A DNA stretch of 45,606 nt from Deltaproteobacteria bacterium. Its GTDB lineage: Bacteria; Myxococcota_A; UBA796; UBA2385. The notes beneath the pieces are model-generated. The model saw nothing but the letters and a program-made list of their open reading frames with translations. It had not been told where the DNA came from and did not search any database. Where the stretch lies: NCBI GenBank assembly GCA_018401435.1, contig JAGYJW010000055.1, forward strand, positions 1 through 45,606. Direction: 5' to 3'. The translations under genes and the position numbers were made by a program. Shown here one piece after another: positions 37,236 through 44,740 of the stretch. How positions within the stretch are numbered: the first letter of the stretch is position 1; the number at the start of each line of letters is the position of its first letter.

Positions 37236-37894
37236 CCACTTCCCTGACCACGATGGCCTTCGATGTCGGGATCGCAGCACATCGCAACCTGGGATTGTTC
37301 TTCAACGTGCTGACCGCGTTCGTCGCAGTTGCGCAGGGCGCGGGGGCGGTTCGGTGGCGTGCCATCGGGGATGCGCTGGCATACTGCACAGTGCTTTCGG
37401 CGTCGGCTGCCTTGGTCGCCACCGCGCCTTGGGTTGCAAGGAGCGGCTCATGGTGCAGTGACGAGACTTCGTGCATAGCGTATGCAGTCAGCGATGCTTG
37501 GCCGCTGGCGTTCGCGTGGGCGGGCCTCGGTATTGGGCCCCTGAGGGATCTCATCTGGGGCGGCTCCTCCAGGGCACGCGACAGGTCGCAGTGTTGCCCG
37601 CAGGGGAAACGGCTTAGGATTGCCTTGGTTCTTGCGGCGCCGATATGCACGGTGACTGCGGTGTTGTCGCTTACAATCGGACTCGGAACACTCGTCGCCA
37701 TGCTGGACGATTCCGGTGAACGGGGCACCCGCCTCGCGCTTGAGGCCGCCCAAAGGTCTAGAGGCATGGTCTCGGTGTTGACTGCCCTCGCGTCTTGGGG
37801 CATGTCGGTTTGCCTCTGGATTGGAATCCTGGTGGGGCAATACAACAAGACGTTGCCGAGGAGGAACGTTGGCGCGCCGACGGACTCCCATTAG
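37232..37894 (+). CDS. Multi-pass membrane protein, candidate immunity protein
   Basis: A 220-residue protein with about five hydrophobic segments (roughly residues 20-40, 55-75, 90-110, 135-160 and 185-205). No family is recognised. ATG 37232 overlaps the toxin TGA in the ATGA arrangement, so it is translated with the toxin. GC content is visibly lower than the RHS part and similar to the toxin tip, suggesting the two arrived together. Placement directly after a variable RHS toxin domain is the classical position of an immunity gene. A membrane location would suit a toxin acting at or across the inner membrane. Immunity is inference; a transport or accessory role cannot be excluded. Confidence 0.6.
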   Translation: MTTSLTTMAFDVGIAAHRNLGLFFNVLTAFVAVAQGAGAVRWRAIGDALAYCTVLSASAALVATAPWVARSGSWCSDETSCIAYAVSDAWPLAFAWAGLGIGPLRDLIWGGSSRARDRSQCCPQGKRLRIALVLAAPICTVTAVLSLTIGLGTLVAMLDDSGERGTRLALEAAQRSRGMVSVLTALASWGMSVCLWIGILVGQYNKTLPRRNVGAPTDSH

Positions 37895-38009
37895 GCGCCT
37901 CAATGGCTCCTCCGCGTTTGCCGGTTCCGCTTCCCTGACGGGTGCGTCCCCCTGACCGCCCGCTCGGGCTCGTAGTCCCCGCCCAGCTTGAACAGCACCG
38001 GCGCCTGAA
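37895..38009. other. Right end of the toxin island, no gene seen
   Basis: About 115 bp between the membrane protein gene and the right half-site. No open gene or clear terminator is seen. In the circular island it would sit next to the integrase 3' end. Confidence 0.4.
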
Positions 38010-38035
38010 AGACTACACGGTTTCCAAAACTACAA
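38010..38035. other. Right attachment site (attR-like)
   Basis: AGACTACACGG (38010-38020) is the inverted partner of CCGTGTAGTCT at the left end. The host helicase sense resumes at AACTACAAGAAC from 38028. Joining the two inner ends would give a near-symmetric attP with 11-bp arms around an 11-bp centre. Confidence 0.7.
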
Positions 38036-40304
38036 GAACCTCTTCATGGCCGAGGCCCGCGAGGGCGGCATCCCCGATGGTCTCGGGGCCGGCCAGCCCA
38101 GCAAGCGCGCCTGGCACCTGGCATTTCGCTGCCACGCCGTCCGCCGCCGCACCGGCGGGGCCGGGGTCGTGCTGCTCTCTGCCACCCCCGCCAAGAACAG
38201 CCCCCTGGAATTCTACAACGCCGTCGCCCTGGTGGACCCCGGCGCCTTCGAGCGCGCCGGGGTCGCGGACCCCGAGACCTTCATCTCCCGCTACTGCCTG
38301 ACCGAGCAGGCCATGGCCCAGAAGCCCGACGGCACCCTGATTGTGCGCGCCGCGGTCAAGGCATTTGGCAACCTCGCCGAGCTGCGCGACGTCATGGGCG
38401 ACATCGCCGAATTCCGCACCGCCGACGAGGTGGGCCTGCGCATCCCCGAGGCCCTGCCCACCCAGGTCCATGTGGACCTCACCTCCGCCCAGCAAATGGA
38501 ATTCCGCCGGGTGGTCGGCGAAATCGAGGACATCCAGGAGCAGATCCGCAAGCTCATGCACGACCCCAAGGGCAACGCCGGCCGCATCGAGGCCCTGCGC
38601 ATGAAGATCATGGGCCTGTCCATGCGGCTGGACCTCGTGGCCATCCACCCCGAGCTGCCTGAGCACTCGGGCAAGGACTACCGGGCCGGCAGCGTGGTGC
38701 GGCTCGACGGCCAGGCCCCCAAGCTCGAAGCCTGCGCCAACACCGTGGCCGCCTCCCTGGCCCGCGATGGCGTCTGCGCCCAGCTCCCCAGCAGCTGCGC
38801 CAGCGAGAGCCCGCCCAATAGCGGCGACTACTGCATGGCCTGCGGCCACATCATCTTCGTCGAGAACGTCGCCGTGCACGACTGGCTCGTGCGCCTGCTG
38901 GTGGAGCGGGGCGTGCCCCGCCACCGCATCGCCGTGCTCAACGCCAAGGTCGCCAAAGATCCCGAGACCCGCCAGCAGATCGCCGAGCGCTTCAACGGCG
39001 TGGGCTGCCCCTCCGAAGACGAGTACCTCGCCCCGGAATTCGACGTCGTCATCGCCAACAGTGTCGCCTACGAGGGCGTGGACCTCCAGCGCCGCACCTG
39101 CGCGATTCACCACATCGACCTGCCCTGGGAGCCCGCCAGCCTGCAGCAACGCAACGGCCGGGGCGTGCGCCAGGGCGCCCTCAGCAACGAGGTGAAGATC
39201 GTCTACTACCTGGCCAAGGGCAGCCTCGACATCCGCCGCCTGGTCAAGATCGATACCAAGGCGTCGTGGATGAAGTCGCTCGTCGCCAGCCAGGACCGGG
39301 TGACCAACAACCCCGCCGCCGGCTCCGACCTCTCCGTCGCCGAGCTGCTGGCCGAGCTGGCCAGCCCCGAGCAGCGCGCCAAGGCCCTGGCCTGGGCCGA
39401 GCAGGACCGCCTCGCCCAAGAGGCCGTGCGCAAGCAGCGCACCGCCCGCGCCGCCAACGGCCGCCTCCAGTCCGCCGCCGACCGCTTCGCCCGCGCCGGC
39501 CGCTCCGACGCCGCCACCGCCGCCCGCCTGCGCACCGAGGCCGAGGCCATCCTCGCCGAGCTGGGCAAGGTCTCCGCCGACACTTGGCCCTGGCACGCCC
39601 TGGCCCAGGGCATTCGCGACCAGGCCGCCTACGTCCCCGCCAAAGGCCCGCCCCTCTTCAGCGGCACTCGCCTGCGCCTGCGCGGCACCGTCTACGAGCT
39701 GGGCCGCATCGACGGCCCCGCCCTCGCCGCCGGCAACCTGCCCCTGCGCCAGCTCGGTCTGCTCCGCTATGAGCTGCACCCCCTCGACAACGACCTGCTC
39801 TCCATGCTCGGCGAGCTGACCCCCGCCGACATCGGCCCCACCGTGCCCTGGGACGAGCACGCCGACCACCAAGCCCTGATGCCCCGCCTGGGCGAGTCCG
39901 GCACCGAGTGGGACAACTGGGAGAGCAAGCCCTGGCTGCACCTGCCGGGCGCCAAGGCCGACGCCTTGTGGCCCGCTGGCGAGGCCGCAGTGGTGGCCTG
40001 GCTCAAGCGCAGGGCCGACAACCGCTATGGCAACTGGACCGACCTGGCCGTGCCCCTGCAAGACGCCGGCCGCGCCGCCACCACCAGCACTACCCAGGCA
40101 ACCCCCCGGCTCGCCCGCGGCGCCCAGCTCGTGCCGCCCACCGATGCCGGCTGGCGGCGCTGGCTGGAGCTGGCCGAGGCCCGCCGCCAGGCCGTCGCCG
40201 CCAGCCGCGACGGAGGGGCCCTGTGGCCCTCCTTCGCCGAAATGGCCACCGTCGCCCAGGCCTGGTGGGGACGCAGCCTGCACGCCGCCCAGCGCGGCTC
40301 CTGA
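38029..40304 (+). CDS. Methyltransferase-helicase, 3' part (interrupted)
   Basis: The remaining ~758 residues of the giant helicase. It begins with NYKNLFMAEAREGG, completing motif II from 14967. Motif III SATPAKN (near residue 1105 of the joined protein), a helicase C-terminal domain with VAYEGVDLQRRT, and motif VI QQRNGRGVRQG (near 1426) are intact. A Cys cluster (CAQLPSSC…CMACG) suggests a metal-binding insert. The C-terminal ~340 residues are helical and unrecognised. An ATG at 38046 could allow separate translation, but there is no ribosome-binding site and Walker A would be missing. The last ~300 residues are partly duplicated at 43263-44147. Confidence 0.88.
39495..39857 (+). repeat. 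363-bp exact repeat, copy in helicase gene
   Basis: This stretch is identical base for base to 43344-43706. It lies in the helicase 3' part. The flanks on both sides are only about 85-90% alike with indels, so this block was homogenised recently or is an assembly effect. Confidence 0.85.
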
Positions 40305-40327
40305 AGCCCTCGACCGGAGAGACCGCC

Positions 40328-40558
40328 ATGGCCACCAAGCCCAACGCCCTCGCCCGCCAGATCGCCCGCTGGGTCGAGTCCAACCTCGACATGAAGGCCA
40401 CGCTCACCCTGGACGAGGGGGAGGTGACGGTGGCCGTCACAGTCACTATCGGGAGCTGGGCGACGGTCCGCCGGACCTTCCTGTGGCGGCTGCCCGAGGC
40501 CTACAAGGGCTGGGTGAAGCCGGGGAGCAGGGTCACGGTGAACGGCGCGGGCGGCTGA
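40328..40558 (+). CDS. Small conserved basic/beta protein, copy 1
   Basis: A 76-residue protein with ATG 40328 after GGAGAG. It has a short N-terminal helix (LARQIARWVESNLD) and three or four beta strands (KATLTLDEGEVTVAVTVTIG), then a basic end. It follows the helicase stop by 23 nt and is repeated, about 88% identical at protein level, at 44171-44401. Its conservation as an intact frame in both copies, while the neighbouring helicase copy has decayed, suggests a real product. Function unknown; perhaps a small partner of the helicase. Confidence 0.65.
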   Translation: MATKPNALARQIARWVESNLDMKATLTLDEGEVTVAVTVTIGSWATVRRTFLWRLPEAYKGWVKPGSRVTVNGAGG

Positions 40559-40693
40559 GCCGCGGCCACCGGACTGCCACAACTGCTGGTCGGACTCCTG
40601 GGGGCAGGGCCATGTCTCAGGCGCGGGTATGGCGTTTCGGTGGCCGCGCAGCCGGTGATGGGAGACCAAGTGCGCCGCCAACCGCTGCTGACG

Positions 40694-41548
40694 TCACTCC
40701 TTGAGCACCAGCGCATCCACCTTGTCAAGGATCCAATTGGCATCCTCGCGAAAGCGCGGCTCGTAGGCTCTTCCCGTAGGCAGGTGGTGGTCGAGCAAGG
40801 CGATGGCCCCGCCTTCAAATCCGTAGGCGCTATTCCAAGTATCATCGCACATGACGAGCCCGGAGACATTCCGACCTTCAACCTCGACGCCTTCCGGGCA
40901 GAGCACGTGATCATCGTGGTTCCATACGTGGGCGGCCTCGTGCACGAGAACGCTCAGACACACCCAGCTACTTACGGCGTACAAACAGCTGCCGGTTGTG
41001 TACAATCGGCCGGTCGCGACCTCGATTTCGGACCCGTGCCCCTCCCCGTCGTTGATCGAATCGACCTTCTCCACGCGGGTGATGAGGCTGGTGACGAGGT
41101 TGTAAAGGGCGGCCTGGGTCTCGGGGCGGTCGGTGGCCTCCCCGATGGCTCGAAGTGCGTCCACCAGCGGCTGACGGGCTGTGACGCGCACGTCGCTTGG
41201 CAGCGTGTCCAGATCGTCGAGCGTTCCGAGGTCAGCCCCCATCAACTCTATCAGGGTGGCACGCAACAGGCTCACATGCATCTCGGAGCCACCCATGCTC
41301 TCAAGGTCCATCCCGATGTCGTCCTCGAGTAGGCGCATACAGGTTGCATTGTCTCGAAGCGGATCTCGGTACTCGTCCTCCAGAACTTCCCACGGCTCAG
41401 GATCTCCACAGGCCGCCATGGTGACCGACCACCGGTCCTCGATAAGCCCGAGGCGAGCGTACTCCTGCCCTCCGCCCACGGCGAGGCCTGAGGGCGGAAC
41501 GGTCGAACAACCGAAGATGAAGAGGATGGGCAGGAGCACGCGTCGCAT
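40694..41548 (-). CDS. Lipoprotein with HEAAH metallopeptidase-like motif
   Basis: A 284-residue exported lipoprotein. The N terminus MRRVLLPILFIFGC is a short type II signal peptide with Cys14 as the lipidated residue. The body is helical, then VLVHEAAHVWNH (His203-His207) gives an HExxH zinc site, with Glu245 in YGFEGGA as a possible third ligand. Several Cys residues could form disulphides. The ATG is 8 nt after the stop of the upstream lipoprotein gene, so the two are co-transcribed. GC content is lower than the flanking helicase sequence, so the pair looks like a separate acquisition. Family not recognised beyond the motif. Confidence 0.7.
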   Translation of the reverse strand: MRRVLLPILFIFGCSTVPPSGLAVGGGQEYARLGLIEDRWSVTMAACGDPEPWEVLEDEYRDPLRDNATCMRLLEDDIGMDLESMGGSEMHVSLLRATLIELMGADLGTLDDLDTLPSDVRVTARQPLVDALRAIGEATDRPETQAALYNLVTSLITRVEKVDSINDGEGHGSEIEVATGRLYTTGSCLYAVSSWVCLSVLVHEAAHVWNHDDHVLCPEGVEVEGRNVSGLVMCDDTWNSAYGFEGGAIALLDHHLPTGRAYEPRFREDANWILDKVDALVLKE

Positions 41549-41556
41549 GGATCACC

Positions 41557-43014
41557 TCATAGCGCGGACAGCACGAGGGAGGTCGGGTCCAAGGACAGAG
41601 GCCCTGCGTGGGTGTGCAGCGTGCCAGACTGAAGGGACAGCGTCAGGTCGCCGTTTGCGACTGAAACCGTCGCGTTCAGTTCGAAGGCCGGCTCGGACAA
41701 GCTGAGCGACCAGGTGCCCGGCCCCGTCTCCAAGAGCGGGTAGCCAGCGCGCGCGCGCGTGCCGCGGAACTCCAGCCACAACACATGGGTCTCCACCCCC
41801 GACACAGGGGTCACGGCTGGCAAGATGCGCGCGGCGTAGACCGGCCGCTCGTCCCCCGGAGTGCTGAGCAGCAAAGCGGCCACGCCAGGCAGTCCGGTAG
41901 CGGCCTGAACCGCAGTGCGCATCTCGCTGGTTGACAACCCGTAGCCCGGCGGTCGCGAAATGGTGCCCCCCACGGGGCTCGAGGGGCAGGCGTGCTCCAC
42001 CTCGACCTCGGGGTTGTGCCAAAGGGCGTCGTCTCCGGCGGTACGGGCGGGCTGCCAGGCGACGCTGCCAATCCACCAAGCTTCGGGACCCGTCAGAATG
42101 ACCTCGGGGTTGCCCGGCGTCAGCACGATCTCCTGGGTGCCGCGGACGACACGGAGCTGGTCGGCGCCGCGCCAGTCCACGACCTTGATGCGCTGGGCAC
42201 GGGCCCCGTGCCACCGGGAGGCGCCGGCGATGCCAAGGGGCACCTGGCGCGCCCGGCTCGGGAAGTCAGCGAGGCGAAAGCGCGTGACCGCCGTTGTGTT
42301 GGGGGTGCATGCCGCATCGTCCTCGCCGCCTCCGGCGCCTACGGGCATCGGGGGCGGCGGACTGCCGGTTGCCTCCGCACCCCTGGCGAAAACCGACAGG
42401 TCCACCAGACCGTAGTCCTCGCACTCCTCAGCGAAGGTCGGACTGGAACCGGCCCCCTCCCAAGTCCGCTTGGACAGGACGAAATCCCAAGTGCCGTCGA
42501 TACTTTGGTCGCTGGGGGACCACCACTTCGTGAGCGACCAATAGTTTGAGGCGCTTCGGTCCGGGTCATCGACCTGCTCGCCGCCCCATGCATTCCGGAT
42601 GGCGGTCTTGAACGGCTCAGTAGAACCCGGCGGCTGGCCGTCTTCGCCCGACATCCGACCCCGAACATCGTCCACGCGCAGGTCGCTGGCCACGTCAAGC
42701 TCGCAGACGCACTCGGTCCCCTCTTCGGCAACGGTATCCCAGTCGTCATATACGCCGAGAGGGTTTCCCAGACTGTCGAGGAAAGTGGCACGTAGGTCGG
42801 GGGAGGGCACGCAGGCCCCCTCAGTGCTCTCGGTCACGTCAGCTCCGTCCGGGATGCCGTCGCCATCTTGGTCGTCGGGCGGCGAGGAGCCGCCTGCTGT
42901 GCCCAAGCCCAATTCGCCAGCCTTGCCTTGGTCGCAAGCTGCAACCAGCCCCGACAAGGCAATCAGAGCGAAGGTGAAGCGTTTGACTCGCAGATTGTCT
43001 GGTGTGTAATTCAT
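41557..43014 (-). CDS. Large lipoprotein with Asp-rich calcium-binding-like segment
   Basis: A 485-residue lipoprotein of unknown function. ATG 43014 is chosen (43020 also possible): residues about 1-26 give a signal peptide ending LSGLVAAC, so the Cys is lipidated. Directly after the signal is a DDQDGDGIPDGADV segment of the thrombospondin type-3/calcium-binding kind common in myxobacterial surface proteins. Cys pairs (CVCEL, CEDYG) and Pro/Gly-rich linkers follow, and the rest appears beta-rich. It is the first gene of a two-gene operon with the HEAAH lipoprotein, so the two may act together at the outer membrane. Lower GC than flanks. Confidence 0.7.
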   Translation of the reverse strand: MNYTPDNLRVKRFTFALIALSGLVAACDQGKAGELGLGTAGGSSPPDDQDGDGIPDGADVTESTEGACVPSPDLRATFLDSLGNPLGVYDDWDTVAEEGTECVCELDVASDLRVDDVRGRMSGEDGQPPGSTEPFKTAIRNAWGGEQVDDPDRSASNYWSLTKWWSPSDQSIDGTWDFVLSKRTWEGAGSSPTFAEECEDYGLVDLSVFARGAEATGSPPPPMPVGAGGGEDDAACTPNTTAVTRFRLADFPSRARQVPLGIAGASRWHGARAQRIKVVDWRGADQLRVVRGTQEIVLTPGNPEVILTGPEAWWIGSVAWQPARTAGDDALWHNPEVEVEHACPSSPVGGTISRPPGYGLSTSEMRTAVQAATGLPGVAALLLSTPGDERPVYAARILPAVTPVSGVETHVLWLEFRGTRARAGYPLLETGPGTWSLSLSEPAFELNATVSVANGDLTLSLQSGTLHTHAGPLSLDPTSLVLSAL

Positions 43015-43020
43015 AACCAT

Positions 43021-43262
43021 GGCTCCAGTTGTGAAGGTGCTCGGGCCCAAAAGCTGAGAGACCAACTATAGGCTACCACAAGCTCGCCAGTCTTGTTTGT
43101 AAAACCTGACAATCGAAAACGGGAATGGTTACCGACAGACGATTTCCGTCCATTCGCAGTCGATCGCAGGTTGCGATCACGCTGTGCCGTCGTGCGCATT
43201 GGGCCTTGCCGCGGGGCCATCCGCCGAGTGGCTGAAGCCCGCCTTCGACAGAGAGTAGGGCC
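43021..43262. other. Lower-GC intergenic region upstream of lipoprotein operon
   Basis: No gene is seen in these 242 bp. The minus strand contains TATAGT at about 43068-43073, a possible -10 element about 50 nt upstream of the lipoprotein start, but no good -35 at normal spacing. The right border marks an abrupt return to helicase-like sequence at about 43263. Confidence 0.4.
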
Positions 43263-44147
43263 TGCCGCCTCGCCCGAGAGGCCGTGCGCAAGCAGCGCAC
43301 CGCCCGCGCAACGGCGCCTCAGTCCGCCGCCGACCGCTTGCCCGCCGGCCGCTCCGACGCCGCCACCGCCGCCCGCCTGCGCACCGAGGCCGAGGCCATC
43401 CTCGCCGAGCTGGGCAAGGTCTCCGCCGACACTTGGCCCTGGCACGCCCTGGCCCAGGGCATTCGCGACCAGGCCGCCTACGTCCCCGCCAAAGGCCCGC
43501 CCCTCTTCAGCGGCACTCGCCTGCGCCTGCGCGGCACCGTCTACGAGCTGGGCCGCATCGACGGCCCCGCCCTCGCCGCCGGCAACCTGCCCCTGCGCCA
43601 GCTCGGTCTGCTCCGCTATGAGCTGCACCCCCTCGACAACGACCTGCTCTCCATGCTCGGCGAGCTGACCCCCGCCGACATCGGCCCCACCGTGCCCTGG
43701 GACGAGGACGCCGACTGGAAGGGCCTGGAGACCAGGCCGCCGCCGAAACCGGCACCGAGTGGGACGGCTGGGAGAGCAAGCCCTGGCTGAACCTGCCCGG
43801 CGCCAAGGCCGACGCCCTGTGGCCCATCAGCGAGGCCGCGGTGGTGGCTGGCTCAACGCCGGGCCGACAGCCGCGGGGCAACTGGACCGACCTGGCCGTG
43901 CCCCTCAAGAGGCCGGCGCGCTGTCACCACCAGCACCGCCCAGGCCACCCCGGCTCGTCCGCGGCGCCCAGCTCGTCCCGCCCACGATGCCGGCTGGCGG
44001 CGCTGGCAGAGCTGGCCGAGGGCCCGCCGCCAGGCCGTCGCCGCCAGCCGCGACGGCGGCGCCCTGTGGCCCACCTTCGCCGAGATGGCCACCGTCGCCC
44101 AGGCGTGGTGGGGGCGCAGCCTCCGAAGCGCCCAGCGCGACGCCTGA
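43263..44147 (+). pseudogene. Decayed second copy of helicase 3' end
   Basis: This segment matches the last ~890 bp of the helicase gene (from about 39411 to the stop at 40304). Several one- or two-base deletions break the frame, for example near 43310, 43340, 43725, 43848 and 43960-44035. The end (WWGRSL…AQRDA, stop at 44145-44147) is still recognisable. There is no start and no upstream helicase sequence, so it is a partial duplicate or the remnant of a related element. It is followed by an intact second copy of the 76-residue gene. Confidence 0.85.
43344..43706 (+). repeat. 363-bp exact repeat, copy in decayed helicase fragment
   Basis: Identical to 39495-39857 with no gaps. It sits within the decayed second copy of the helicase 3' end. 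Confidence 0.85.
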
Positions 44148-44170
44148 ACCCCTCCAGCGGAGACACCGAC

Positions 44171-44401
44171 ATGGCCCCCAAGCCCAAACTGCTCGCCCGC
44201 CAGATCGCCCGCTGGGTCGAGTCCAACCTCGACGTGAAGGCCACCCTCACCCTGGACGAGGGGGAGGTGACCGTGGGCGTCACCGTCACTATCGGGACCT
44301 GGGCGACGGTCCGCCGGACCTTTCTGTGGCGGCTGCCCGAGGCCTACAAGGGCTGGGTCAGGCCAGGGAGCAGGGTGACGGTCAACGGCACCGGCTCCTG
44401 A
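44171..44401 (+). CDS. Small conserved basic/beta protein, copy 2
   Basis: A 76-residue protein nearly matching 40328-40558, with mostly conservative changes (for example Met to Val, Ala to Gly, Lys to Arg). ATG 44171 follows GCGGAGAC. It ends 3 nt before the GTG of the STAS-like gene, so here it keeps what may be its original downstream neighbour, whereas copy 1 has lost it. The intact frame beside a decayed helicase copy suggests selection or recent duplication. Function unknown. Confidence 0.65.
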   Translation: MAPKPKLLARQIARWVESNLDVKATLTLDEGEVTVGVTVTIGTWATVRRTFLWRLPEAYKGWVRPGSRVTVNGTGS

Positions 44402-44404
44402 GCC

Positions 44405-44686
44405 GTGAAGACCCTCTGCCTCCGCGATTTCACCACCGCGCCGAGCGGCCGACTGCGACAGCATGGGCCCCACAGCGGCGAGCAGTGGCGGGACGATCAC
44501 CTGATGCCGGCCCATCGACCGCCCGTCGCCGTTGGTGAGCACCTGGTGGTGGACCTGGATGGGGTGGAGGGCGTGCCGGCCTTGTTCCTGGACGAGGCCC
44601 TGGCCTTCATCCCAGCCGGGACGGCCGCCACCCACGTCCACGTCCGGTGTACAGACGATCTGGACGCTGAATCCTGGTTCGGCTGA
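44405..44686 (+). CDS. STAS-like (DUF4325) protein
   Basis: A 93-residue protein matching the STAS-like DUF4325 pattern: an N-terminal GRLRQHGPHSGEQWRDDHL segment, then GEHLVVDLDGVEGVPALFLD with the conserved Asp-x-x-Gly-Val and Phe-x-Asp-Glu-Ala elements. GTG 44405 follows the previous stop by 3 nt, so translation is likely coupled. DUF4325 proteins often sit in mobile or defence-type loci next to ATPases or methyltransferases; their biochemical role is unclear. Convergent with the TcmP-like gene that ends 55 bp downstream. Confidence 0.65.
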   Translation: MKTLCLRDFTTAPSGRLRQHGPHSGEQWRDDHLMPAHRPPVAVGEHLVVDLDGVEGVPALFLDEALAFIPAGTAATHVHVRCTDDLDAESWFG

Positions 44687-44740
44687 GAGAAGTCCCGCCA
44701 AGCCGGTGAGGTCCAGCGCAAAGGCCCCCGGCTGGTCTCG

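Larger units (their letters stand above)
14968..38028. mobile_element. 23-kb serine-recombinase island carrying a Tc toxin locus
   Basis: The island splits the helicase gene between codons DESQ and NYKN. It has a large serine recombinase at the left end reading outward, inverted 11-bp half-sites just inside each end (14970-14980 and 38010-38020), a control region with XRE regulator, and Tc toxin genes as cargo. Joining 14967 directly to 38029 restores a single 1813-codon helicase frame. ACT is present at both junctions (14967-14969 and 38029-38031). The ends are set by protein continuity; the exact crossover could differ by a few bases. Confidence 0.85.

Noticed and set aside
14958..38040. 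Island integration at a tRNA gene
   Set aside because: Neither end shows a tRNA-like sequence; both flanks are helicase codons, as fits a serine recombinase.
43011..43668. Open frames on both strands across the duplicated helicase end, 43.0-43.7 kb
   Set aside because: They arise from the broken copy of the helicase 3' end and do not begin or end at sensible signals.
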